In this document: positions 12,121 to 18,115 of the stretch, in pieces
Numbering within the stretch: position 1 is the first letter of the stretch
Layout: the number at the start of each line of letters is the position of its first letter
NCBI GenBank assembly: GCA_030040755.1
Contig: JASHTC010000149.1
Location: forward strand, 1 to 18,115
Direction of reading: 5' to 3'
Origin: Thermoplasmata archaeon
Lineage (GTDB): Archaea > Thermoplasmatota > Thermoplasmata > Lutacidiplasmatales > UBA184
Length of the DNA: 18,115 nt
Made by a program: the position numbers and the translations under genes
Notes under the pieces: generated by a model
The model's database searches: none
Seen by the model: the letters and a program-made list of their open reading frames with translations, nothing else
Told to the model about the DNA's origin: nothing

Positions 12121-13065
12121 ATGAGTTCGAGTGGAACGTTGCCTCCCGTGGAGTCCGTCCCCCCGCCGCCCCCACCCATCCAGCCCTACGTCCTGAAGCC
12201 GCCCCGTCCGAAGATGAGCGCCCGGGCGACTCGCCTGACCGCCTCCACCCTCTTGCTGATCGCGTCGATCGTGCTCGCGGTCTCGATGGCCGTCTCCTGG
12301 TGGGGCGCGTCGACCACCGGCGCGGGCGCTTCCCTGGAGGTCGGGTTCCTGCCGGGCTCTTCCTACTTCTTCAGCAGCAGCGCCGGGGGCGGGACGTCGG
12401 GGACGCAGCTCTACACCAACGCCGGGCTCGTCCACGTCGGACATCTCTACGAGGCGGTGCTCGGCGTCCTCGTGCTGGCCACCCTGGCGGGCTTCGCCGC
12501 GGTGGTCCTCGGTTACCTCGGCGCCGTGGGGTCGTTCCGGTCGCGAGTGTTCCTGCGAGTCACCCTGATTCTGACGGTCATCTCGGCCGGGAGCGCCATC
12601 CTGCTGCCCGCCCTCGTCGCCGGAGCACAACCGTCATCGTTCACGGCCGACGGCACGACGTTCGGGGGAATGGCCGGAGCCGGCTGTGGCACCGGCACGA
12701 CGCCCTGCAATTCCTTCTGGGGGTCGGTCACCGCGGGCGGAACGACCGTCAGCTGGGGGGCGGACGTCGGCTGGTACCTGTCGGTGGCGGCGGCAGTCCT
12801 TCTCGTGCTGGCGTTGGTAGAGCTCCTGCTGACCCGAAAGGCCCCGTACACGCAGGCCGAGGTCGGGGGCGTCCCCGGGTCGACCTCCCCGGCAGCCGGG
12901 GGGTCCGGACCGGCCGCTTCGGCCCCGGCCGCCGCCCCGGGGGCGTCCGCGGCGGCGGCTCCCCCGCAGGGCGCGGGTGCGTATTGCCCCCGTTGCGGCA
13001 ACCCCATGACATGGGTTCCCCAATACTCTCGGTACTACTGCCTGACCGAACGGACGTACGTCTAG
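12121..13065 (+). CDS. Four-helix membrane protein with C-terminal zinc ribbon
   Basis: A 314-residue protein from ATG 12121. A Pro-rich N-terminus (PPPPPPIQPY, 14-23) precedes helix 1 (about 41-61), a Ser/Gly/Thr-rich external loop (62-108), helices 2 (about 112-135) and 3 (about 145-168), a second Ser/Thr/Gly loop holding Cys189 and Cys196, and helix 4 after SWGADVGWYLS (211-221; about 217-237). A Pro/Ala/Ser linker (245-285) leads to a zinc-ribbon remnant C289-P-R-C292...C307. Its fourth ligand position is Glu310 instead of Cys (CLTE). Topology and the SWGxxxGWYLS motif match the minus-strand gene at 9859, whose ribbons are at the N-terminus. Function unknown; the cytoplasmic ribbon suggests protein or nucleic-acid contact. 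Possible weak TATA at 12072-12079. Confidence 0.85.
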   Translation: MSSSGTLPPVESVPPPPPPIQPYVLKPPRPKMSARATRLTASTLLLIASIVLAVSMAVSWWGASTTGAGASLEVGFLPGSSYFFSSSAGGGTSGTQLYTNAGLVHVGHLYEAVLGVLVLATLAGFAAVVLGYLGAVGSFRSRVFLRVTLILTVISAGSAILLPALVAGAQPSSFTADGTTFGGMAGAGCGTGTTPCNSFWGSVTAGGTTVSWGADVGWYLSVAAAVLLVLALVELLLTRKAPYTQAEVGGVPGSTSPAAGGSGPAASAPAAAPGASAAAAPPQGAGAYCPRCGNPMTWVPQYSRYYCLTERTYV

Positions 13066-13080
13066 GCCGCCCCAACCCAA

Positions 13081-13116
13081 CCACCGTCCGGGGCTCGCTC
13101 GCGCGCCCCGGAGTGG
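13081..13116. terminator. Strong hairpin in convergent gap
   Basis: TCCGGGGC (13087-13094) pairs with GCCCCGGA (13105-13112), and CCAC (13081-13084) with GTGG (13113-13116), around a 10-nt loop. It sits in the 60-bp gap between the membrane protein stop and the regulator stop. Likely a 3'-end element for either or both; no T-run. Confidence 0.45.
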
Positions 13117-13125
13117 ACGGCGATG

Positions 13126-14133
13126 TCAGGCGCTGGAGCGGGACCTTGTGCCGTGCGCGCGCGACCCCGGGAGGAGCCGACTCTGGGAGGCGAGGGACTC
13201 GAGGTGGCTGTCGAACCACTCCGGGTAGTCGATGATCCGGATCATGACGTAGGACTCGACGTGCTCTACCCCGTCGAGGGAGCCGACGAGTTGCTCGAGC
13301 TCCTCTAGGCTGGCTATCGAGGGCAGCGTCACGAAGAAGACCATGTCTTGGGGCGAGATGTCGGGCCCCACTCCGGTGGTCGTAAAGTCCAGCGTCAGCG
13401 GGAAGCGCGACCGCAGGGTTCGCGAGATGACGTCCCTCCCCACCCCCGCGCGAGCGTGAAGGTTCAGCGAGACCACCGGCTGGGTGAGCGCCGTGAAGTC
13501 GAAGATCGGGACGAACCAGATGGCCCACTCCTCCACGAGCTCCGCATACTTTCGAGTCATGGTCCGGGTGGAGACTCCCACCCGGCGCGCGATGTCGTGG
13601 AGGGTGGCCGTCGGCTTCTCCCGCAGCGCCCGGACGACCCGGATCTCGAGGGGAGTGAGGGGGCGCGTCGGCTCGGGAATGTACCACGGGGTGGGCGGTT
13701 CCACCTCCGTCACGCCGACCAGCCCTCGCAGGAGAGCGACCCGTCGCTTCAGCGAGGCCGGGTCGGGGGCCACCACGGCCACCGAGACCCACTCCCCGAG
13801 GAAATCCATGGCCGAGATGACGCCGTCGACGAGGCCCAAGCGACGGAAGAGGTCGCTCTTCGAGCGATGGTGGTCGACCCGCAGGGAGACCCAGGCGCCG
13901 TGCCACCCGAGGAGCGAGGGGTTCAGCCAGACGGCGTACTTCTGAAGGAAGCCGCTCTCCTTCCACCACTTCATCCGCGCGGCGACCCGTGCCCGACCGA
14001 TCTTCAGGGACTGCGCGACCCGGGTGACGTTGAGCCGGGGGTCGATCCCGGCCAGGTTGACCGCGCCGTTCCGGTACATCTCCCGGAGCATCGCGATGTC
14101 GAGCTCCCCGGGGACGAACGCCGTCGCGGGCAC
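13126..14133 (-). CDS. Tandem Lrp/AsnC-like transcription regulator
   Basis: A 335-residue protein made of two similar halves. Half 1 has a helix-turn-helix (about 35-65, with VTRVAQSLKIGRARVAARMK) followed by an alpha-beta region (about 78-150, LLGWHGAWVSLRVD) that resembles an Lrp ligand-binding (RAM) domain. Half 2 repeats this: helix-turn-helix at about 160-205 (LHDIARRVGVSTRTMTRKY), then a second alpha-beta domain (about 218-315). Lrp/AsnC proteins usually have one such unit and form dimers; here one chain supplies two. Likely a DNA-binding regulator; ligand unknown. It is divergent from the MFS transporter across a 146-bp gap, so it may control that gene. The GTG at 14133 is the preferred start; TATA evidence is weak. 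Confidence 0.75.
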   Translation of the reverse strand: MPATAFVPGELDIAMLREMYRNGAVNLAGIDPRLNVTRVAQSLKIGRARVAARMKWWKESGFLQKYAVWLNPSLLGWHGAWVSLRVDHHRSKSDLFRRLGLVDGVISAMDFLGEWVSVAVVAPDPASLKRRVALLRGLVGVTEVEPPTPWYIPEPTRPLTPLEIRVVRALREKPTATLHDIARRVGVSTRTMTRKYAELVEEWAIWFVPIFDFTALTQPVVSLNLHARAGVGRDVISRTLRSRFPLTLDFTTTGVGPDISPQDMVFFVTLPSIASLEELEQLVGSLDGVEHVESYVMIRIIDYPEWFDSHLESLASQSRLLPGSRAHGTRSRSSA

Positions 14134-14279
14134 GCGGGGGACCAGAAGCGGTGGCCCGCTTGAGACTTCCGACTTTTGTTGGCCACCGATCAGAATCGGA
14201 CAGCCGACCGGCCGCGTGGCGCCCTCCGGAGCTCGTCCGGTACAGGGGATTGACCTCGCCCGGGCGGTATCCAGGGACG

Positions 14280-15893
14280 ATGACCGCCGACGCCGACCTC
14301 TCCGCCCGCGTGACCTCCACGGAGATTTCCGACCATGCTGCGGCCCGTCGGGGAGCGATCATCCTGATCCTCCTTGCCTCGGCGGCGCTGATGGTGAACT
14401 ACGTCGAGACGATGCTCGTCCCGGCCCTGCCGACCCTGGTCGCGTTCTTCGATGGCGTCCCGTACACGACCATCGCCTGGGTCGTGTCCGCCTACCTGCT
14501 CGTCGGGGTCTCGACCACCCCGGTGTTCGCCAAGCTGGGCGACATCTACGGCAAGAAGCGGATGATCGTCGTCGTCCTCTCGATCTACGCCGCGGCCGTG
14601 GCCGTGTCGGGCTTCACTCCTCAGATCGCCTCGCTGCTCGGGGTCGACCGGTCCCAGGCCGTCTACCTGCTGATCGGCGTCCGTGGGATTCAGGGGATCG
14701 GCCTCGCGCTGTTCCCCCTCGCCTTCGCGATGGTCGGGGAGGAGCTCCCGCCGGCCAAGGTCGGCCAGGCGCAGGGGCTCATCGCGGCGATGTTCGCGAT
14801 CGGAGCCGCCCTCGGGTTGTTCGTGGGGGCCTGGCTTATCCAGAACGACGGCTGGCAGTTCGCCTACCACACGGTGATCCCCATCGCGGCCGCGATCCTG
14901 GTCCTGGCCGTCTGGGCCCTTCCCGAGTCGCGGCACCGGCTGCAGGTCCGCCTCGATATCCCCGGCGCCGCCCTCTTGGGCGGGTCGCTTGCGTCCTTCC
15001 TGCTCGCCCTCTCCCAAGGACCGTCGTGGGGATGGACGCAGGCGGCGGCGGTCCACCTAGGAGTCGTGCCGCTGGGAGTCCCCGAGCTCTTCGGGCTCTC
15101 CGCCCTCCTCGCGGCCCTCTTCTACTGGCAGGAACGGACCACCGCGGACCCGATGATCTACCTGGAGCGGTTCCGCGAGCGGAACCTGGCGGTCAGCTAC
15201 GTGGCCATCCTGCTCGTGGGGGTGGCCCTGTTCCTCGGGTTCGTCGGGATCACGATCATCGTCGAGACCCCGATCGTCGGGCTCGGGCGCTCCGTGTTCC
15301 AGTTCGGGGTGCTGAGCCTCCCGACGACGATGTCGATGCTCATCGCCGCACCGTTCGTGGGCCGCGGGATCACCCGCTTTGGCCCGAAGCCGATGGTCCT
15401 CCTCGGCTCGCTCCTCTCCACCACGGGGTTCCTGCTCATGCTGGTGTTCAACCGGAACTACACGGAGTTGCTCCTCGCTCCCATCCCGACGTTCGTGGGG
15501 CTCGTGATGATGATCATCTCGATCACGAACGTCGTGGTGCTGACCTCCCGGCGGGGAGAGACGGGCATCCAGACCGGCATGTCCGAGATGTTCCAGGACC
15601 TCGGAGCGAGCATCGGGCCGGTGCTGGTCGCGACCGTCCTGGCGACGTTCACCGGGACCTTCTACATCTCCTCCGGCGTGACGGCCGCGAGCTCCCCCGG
15701 CGCGGCCTCGGTGCCGATCGTCCTGCCCACCCTGGCCGCGTTCCAGTGGTTGTTCGCGCTCGGAGCAGTCCTCACGGTCGTGTGCGGGATCCTGGCGGCC
15801 TTCCTCCGCAACTACACCTTCGCCCCGACGGGGGAGCGCACCGAGACCCCGGCTTCGGCCCCCGTCCCCACCCCCGGCTCCTCCGGGGAGTAA
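14280..15893 (+). CDS. MFS transporter, DHA2-like (14 TM) drug/metabolite exporter
   Basis: A 537-residue protein with about 14 hydrophobic segments, starting at ILILLASAALMVNYVETMLV and ending at LFALGAVLTVVCGILAAFL. Between helices 2 and 3 is motif A, FAKLGDIYGKKRM (about 84-96). The motif-C-like stretch AMFAIGAALGLFVGAWLI (helix 5) is the antiporter signature area. The length and 14-helix count fit the DHA2 family of proton-coupled exporters in the cell membrane. It starts at ATG 14280 with AGGGA 3-7 nt upstream. It is divergent from the tandem Lrp-like regulator. Family members export drugs, dyes, organic ions or amino-acid-like compounds; substrate unknown here. Confidence 0.92.
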   Translation: MTADADLSARVTSTEISDHAAARRGAIILILLASAALMVNYVETMLVPALPTLVAFFDGVPYTTIAWVVSAYLLVGVSTTPVFAKLGDIYGKKRMIVVVLSIYAAAVAVSGFTPQIASLLGVDRSQAVYLLIGVRGIQGIGLALFPLAFAMVGEELPPAKVGQAQGLIAAMFAIGAALGLFVGAWLIQNDGWQFAYHTVIPIAAAILVLAVWALPESRHRLQVRLDIPGAALLGGSLASFLLALSQGPSWGWTQAAAVHLGVVPLGVPELFGLSALLAALFYWQERTTADPMIYLERFRERNLAVSYVAILLVGVALFLGFVGITIIVETPIVGLGRSVFQFGVLSLPTTMSMLIAAPFVGRGITRFGPKPMVLLGSLLSTTGFLLMLVFNRNYTELLLAPIPTFVGLVMMIISITNVVVLTSRRGETGIQTGMSEMFQDLGASIGPVLVATVLATFTGTFYISSGVTAASSPGAASVPIVLPTLAAFQWLFALGAVLTVVCGILAAFLRNYTFAPTGERTETPASAPVPTPGSSGE

Positions 15894-15988
15894 GCGACCT
15901 CCCCCGGTCCGCCCGCCCCCGCGGGGAGGAGCCGCCACCCGGGGCCCGGCGGAGGCTCGGTGCGGGGAGACCCGCCCCCCCGGACCGA

Positions 15989-15994
15989 TTTAAG
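15989..15994 (+). promoter_or_regulatory. TATA-like box for the DUF2461 gene
   Basis: TTTAAG in a GC-rich surround, about 29 bp before the ATG at 16020: near-leaderless spacing. Confidence 0.6.
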
Positions 15995-16019
15995 GCGGGG
16001 GAGGCGTCCGGACGAGGGC

Positions 16020-16697
16020 ATGTCGGAACCGGCATCCTTCCCCCCCGACTTCTTCCGATTTCTCCGCGACCTGAAGAACCAGAACAACCGGGAGTGGTTC
16101 GCGGAGCACAAGACCCGGTACGAGCGCGCTGTCCTAGGACCGGCCGTTCGTTTCGTGGCCGAGCTGGGGCCCAAGCTGGCGGAGATCAGCCCGAGGCTCG
16201 TTTGGGATGCGCGACCGTTCGGCGGGTCGGTGTCCCGGATCTACCGCGATACTCGCTTCTCCAAGGACAAGAGCCCGTACCAGACCGCGGTCGGGATCCA
16301 CTTTTCTTCCGAGTCCTCGGGGGCCTCGGAGGGACACCTTCCGGGATTCTTTCTCCATCTCGCTCCCGGAGATAGCACCGTATACTCCGGCATCTGGCAT
16401 CCGCGGCCCCCCGCCCTGAAGCAGATCCGGGACGCGATCGTGAAGAGTCCGTCGTCCTGGGGACGGATCCGAAAGCGCCTCGAGATCGAGGGGGAGTCGT
16501 ACGCCCGGGTGCCGGCGGGGTATGACCCCGGCCACCGGTTCGCGACGGACCTCAAGCGGAAGGATTTCTTCGCCTCCCTCTCCTTCCGGGACGCCGAGGT
16601 GACGTCGCCGAAGTTCCCGGCGACCTTCCTGGCGGCGGCCCGGAAGCTCGACCCGCTGAACAGGTTCGTCGCCGACGCCATCCGCATCCCCTGGTAA
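16020..16697 (+). CDS. DUF2461 (TIGR02453-like) family protein
   Basis: A 225-residue protein from ATG 16020. It has the DUF2461 opening LKNQNNREWFAEHK (18-31) and the internal signature RIYRDTRFSKDKSPYQT (72-88), with DLKRKDF later near residue 178. The family is widespread in bacteria and archaea, about 220 residues, and has no settled function. No signal peptide or membrane segment. It is probably monocistronic with a leaderless message (TATA-like box at 15989-15994). It converges on the small zinc-finger gene at 16757, with a hairpin in between. I chose ATG 16020 over upstream open frame because of the promoter and family length. Confidence 0.88.
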   Translation: MSEPASFPPDFFRFLRDLKNQNNREWFAEHKTRYERAVLGPAVRFVAELGPKLAEISPRLVWDARPFGGSVSRIYRDTRFSKDKSPYQTAVGIHFSSESSGASEGHLPGFFLHLAPGDSTVYSGIWHPRPPALKQIRDAIVKSPSSWGRIRKRLEIEGESYARVPAGYDPGHRFATDLKRKDFFASLSFRDAEVTSPKFPATFLAAARKLDPLNRFVADAIRIPW

Positions 16698-16701
16698 CGG
16701 T

Positions 16702-16757
16702 GGCCGCGGGGACCGAGGCGCTCGCCATGGCCCACGGAGCGGGCCTCGCGTGCGGCC
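16702..16757. terminator. Long imperfect hairpin in convergent gap
   Basis: GGCCGC (16702-16707) pairs with GCGGCC (16752-16757), CGAGGC (16714-16719) with GCCTCG (16743-16748), and GCTC (16720-16723) with GAGC (16737-16740), 16 bp in three parts. It fills the gap between the DUF2461 stop and the small zinc-finger stop. Confidence 0.4.
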
Positions 16758-16927
16758 TAGTCCTTGAGCACGGCCGCGAAGGAGTACTTGGCGGCCTCGG
16801 CGTGGGACATGAGATGGTCCGTGATGTCCGTCGTCTTGAGCGTCTGGAACCCGCACACGAGGCACCGATAGAGCACCAGCTCGGTGGGGCGACCGCCGAC
16901 ATTTCCCGTCATCGAGGACCCTGCCAT
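16757..16927 (-). CDS. Small C2H2 zinc-finger protein (56 aa)
   Basis: A 56-residue protein from ATG 16927. Cys22 and Cys25 (CLVC) with His38 and His42 (HLMSH) form C-x2-C-x12-H-x3-H, exactly the spacing of a classical C2H2 finger, here as a single finger with a hydrophobic core residue (Phe27, Leu39). Family knowledge: C2H2 fingers bind DNA, RNA or protein; in archaea short single-finger proteins are common and mostly uncharacterised. ATG 16927 is preferred because the shared TATA-like box at 16952-16959 puts transcription start near 16929, so the message is leaderless; the ATG at 16942 would lie upstream of that. It is divergent from the phosphoesterase. Confidence 0.78.
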   Translation of the reverse strand: MAGSSMTGNVGGRPTELVLYRCLVCGFQTLKTTDITDHLMSHAEAAKYSFAAVLKD

Positions 16928-16951
16928 GCCCACCGGGAACATGGGTTAGTC

Positions 16952-16959
16952 GAAATAGG
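16952..16959. promoter_or_regulatory. Shared TATA-like box, zinc finger and phosphoesterase
   Basis: GAAATAGG (minus: CCTATTTC) is the only A/T island in the 61-bp divergent gap. It is about 33 bp before the phosphoesterase ATG at 16989 and about 28 bp before the zinc-finger ATG at 16927, so it may drive both genes. Confidence 0.5.
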
Positions 16960-16988
16960 TTTCCGTGCACGAGAGGTTCGGGAGACCG

Positions 16989-18115
16989 ATGACCGGGAGC
17001 ACCGCGAGATTCTCGCACTTCGTGGTGCTCATGTTCGAGAATCGGTCCTTCGACAACCTGCTGGGCTACCTCTACGCGCCCGGAGAGGTCGCCTCCTTCG
17101 AGGGAGTGGTCGGCCGGAACCTCTCCAACCCCGTCCCCCCCGAGGTAGCCGGGGGAACCTCCGAGACCGTACCGGTCCACCCCGCGAGCGGGATGGACAC
17201 CCCGGACCCGAATCCGGGGGAGGAACTCCCCCATGTGAACACCCAGTTGTTCGGCGTGGTCTCCCCCCCGTCGAATCGCTTCCGCAAGATCGACGAGATG
17301 CAGGCGCCGTACAACCGCCCCGCCGACCCGGGGTCGGCGCCGAACATGTCCGGGTTCGTCGCGGACTACGTGAGCGAGTTCCGGCTCGAGATGGGCCGGC
17401 TACCGTCCTATCACGAGTGCGCCGAGGTCATGGGTTGCTACACGCCGGCTCAACTGCCGGTGCTGAGCGCGCTCGCCAAGGGGTTTGCCTGCTTCGACCA
17501 CTGGTTTTCCGAGGTCCCCACCGAAACCTACCCGAACCGGTCCTTCGTGCACGCCGCCTCGTCCTCGGGGTACGTCCTCAACCATCCTCCCGGGAAGTTC
17601 GAGGCGGAGAACGACGCCCCGACCATCTTCGAGAGGTTGGAGAGCGCCCAGCGCTCCTGGAAGGTCTACATCGACCCGGCCCAGCTGGTCCCCGCCACCG
17701 CGCTGATCCACGCTCGACGGCTGGCGCCGTACTTTGCCACCCGCTTCTCTACGATCTTCGACTTTTACGACGACGCTCGGATCGGAAGGCTCCCCGACTA
17801 TGCGTTCATCGAGCCGAACATGTTCGTCCCGCACTCGGACATGCATCCCCCCGGGGTGGCCCGGCTGCGCCAGCTGCTTCACGCCCCGGCGCCGGAAGCG
17901 ATGGCGCGCGGCGAGCACCTGCTGGCGCGCGTCTACGACGCGGTCCGCCTCTCTTCGTCCACCGAGGGCTCGAATTACGCCAACACCCTCCTCCTGGTCA
18001 CCTTCGACGAGCACGGGGGAACGTTCGACCACGTACCCCCTCCGGCAGTTCCCGCCCCGGCCGGGCTCGCCCGAGAGGAGCTCGGGTTTAGTTTCGACCG
18101 CTCCGGCCTCCGGGT
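16989..18115 (+). CDS. Phosphoesterase (phospholipase C/acid phosphatase family), 5' part
   Basis: 375 codons without a stop, running off the right edge. It shows the family's metal and nucleophile motifs: HFVVLMFENRSFDNLLGYL (10-28, with Glu17 and Asn18), EVPTETYPNRSF containing the conserved T-x-PNR segment, YAFIEPNMF, and LLLVTFDEHGGTFDHVPPP. Family role: hydrolysis of phosphate esters such as phospholipids, by phospholipase C or AcpA-type acid phosphatase. Family members are usually exported with a signal peptide, but here the first motif begins 10 residues after the start and an in-frame stop lies at 16956-16958, so no signal peptide is possible unless the gene begins differently. It may therefore work in the cytoplasm. 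Divergent from the small zinc-finger gene with a shared TATA-like box. GGGAG lies just upstream of ATG. Confidence 0.87.
   Translation, partial: MTGSTARFSHFVVLMFENRSFDNLLGYLYAPGEVASFEGVVGRNLSNPVPPEVAGGTSETVPVHPASGMDTPDPNPGEELPHVNTQLFGVVSPPSNRFRKIDEMQAPYNRPADPGSAPNMSGFVADYVSEFRLEMGRLPSYHECAEVMGCYTPAQLPVLSALAKGFACFDHWFSEVPTETYPNRSFVHAASSSGYVLNHPPGKFEAENDAPTIFERLESAQRSWKVYIDPAQLVPATALIHARRLAPYFATRFSTIFDFYDDARIGRLPDYAFIEPNMFVPHSDMHPPGVARLRQLLHAPAPEAMARGEHLLARVYDAVRLSSSTEGSNYANTLLLVTFDEHGGTFDHVPPPAVPAPAGLAREELGFSFDRSGLR

Noticed and set aside
12749..14362. 537-residue open frame on the minus strand
   Set aside because: Out of frame with the tandem Lrp-like regulator, which has clear helix-turn-helix motifs on the same strand.
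14024..16375. 783-residue open frame on the plus strand
   Set aside because: Out of frame with the MFS and DUF2461 genes it overlaps; Arg/Pro-rich with no recognisable domains.
16700..18091. 463-residue open frame on the plus strand
   Set aside because: Overlaps the phosphoesterase in another frame; the phosphoesterase carries all family motifs in order.
1..18115. CRISPR array, insertion sequence or integrase-linked element
   Set aside because: No regularly spaced direct repeats, terminal inverted repeats with a transposase, or attachment-site duplications were seen.

Overview
The window looks like a piece of a high-GC archaeal chromosome, most likely a Thermoplasmatota-type lineage. This is inference from several signs. 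Short A/T-rich TATA-like boxes sit about 25-30 bp before many starts, and several genes look leaderless or nearly so. The GAPDH is the archaeal type II enzyme, the alpha-glucan phosphorylase is the short archaeal/bacterial form, and there are several zinc-ribbon and membrane proteins of archaeal style. I saw no tRNA, rRNA, IS element or CRISPR array.

Layout. 1-3042: surface-sugar genes: a GT4 glycosyltransferase cut by the left edge, a GalE-like epimerase, and a divergent second GT4 enzyme. 3296-4681: two SRPBCC-fold proteins flanking a small Rieske ferredoxin. 4729-7858: type II GAPDH (minus) divergent from an alpha-glucan phosphorylase (plus), a central-carbon/glycogen pair. 8072-9775: a 47-residue zinc-finger protein, a two-helix membrane protein, a 480-bp gene-free stretch with a strong TATA box, a 25-bp palindrome and several nested helices (candidate structured RNA), and an orphan protein. 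9859-13065: two relatives combining zinc ribbons with four membrane helices, separated by an orphan gene and an alkyltransferase-like (ATL) DNA-damage sensor. 13126-15893: a tandem Lrp-like regulator divergent from a 14-helix MFS exporter. 16020-18115: a DUF2461 protein, a 56-residue C2H2 zinc-finger protein, and a phosphoesterase (phospholipase C/acid phosphatase family) cut by the right edge.

How the genes relate. Most are single-gene transcription units in divergent or convergent pairs. In two divergent pairs one TATA-like box appears to serve both directions (4171-4178 and 16952-16959). Most gaps between convergent genes hold a GC-rich hairpin and no T-run. Four promoter regions carry short perfect inverted repeats that could be regulator sites. 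The most intriguing items are the 8.93-9.30 kb RNA candidate with its adjacent palindrome, the zinc-ribbon/4TM family, the tandem Lrp regulator beside an exporter, and the micro zinc-finger proteins. All calls are from reading the sequence; no database search was possible.
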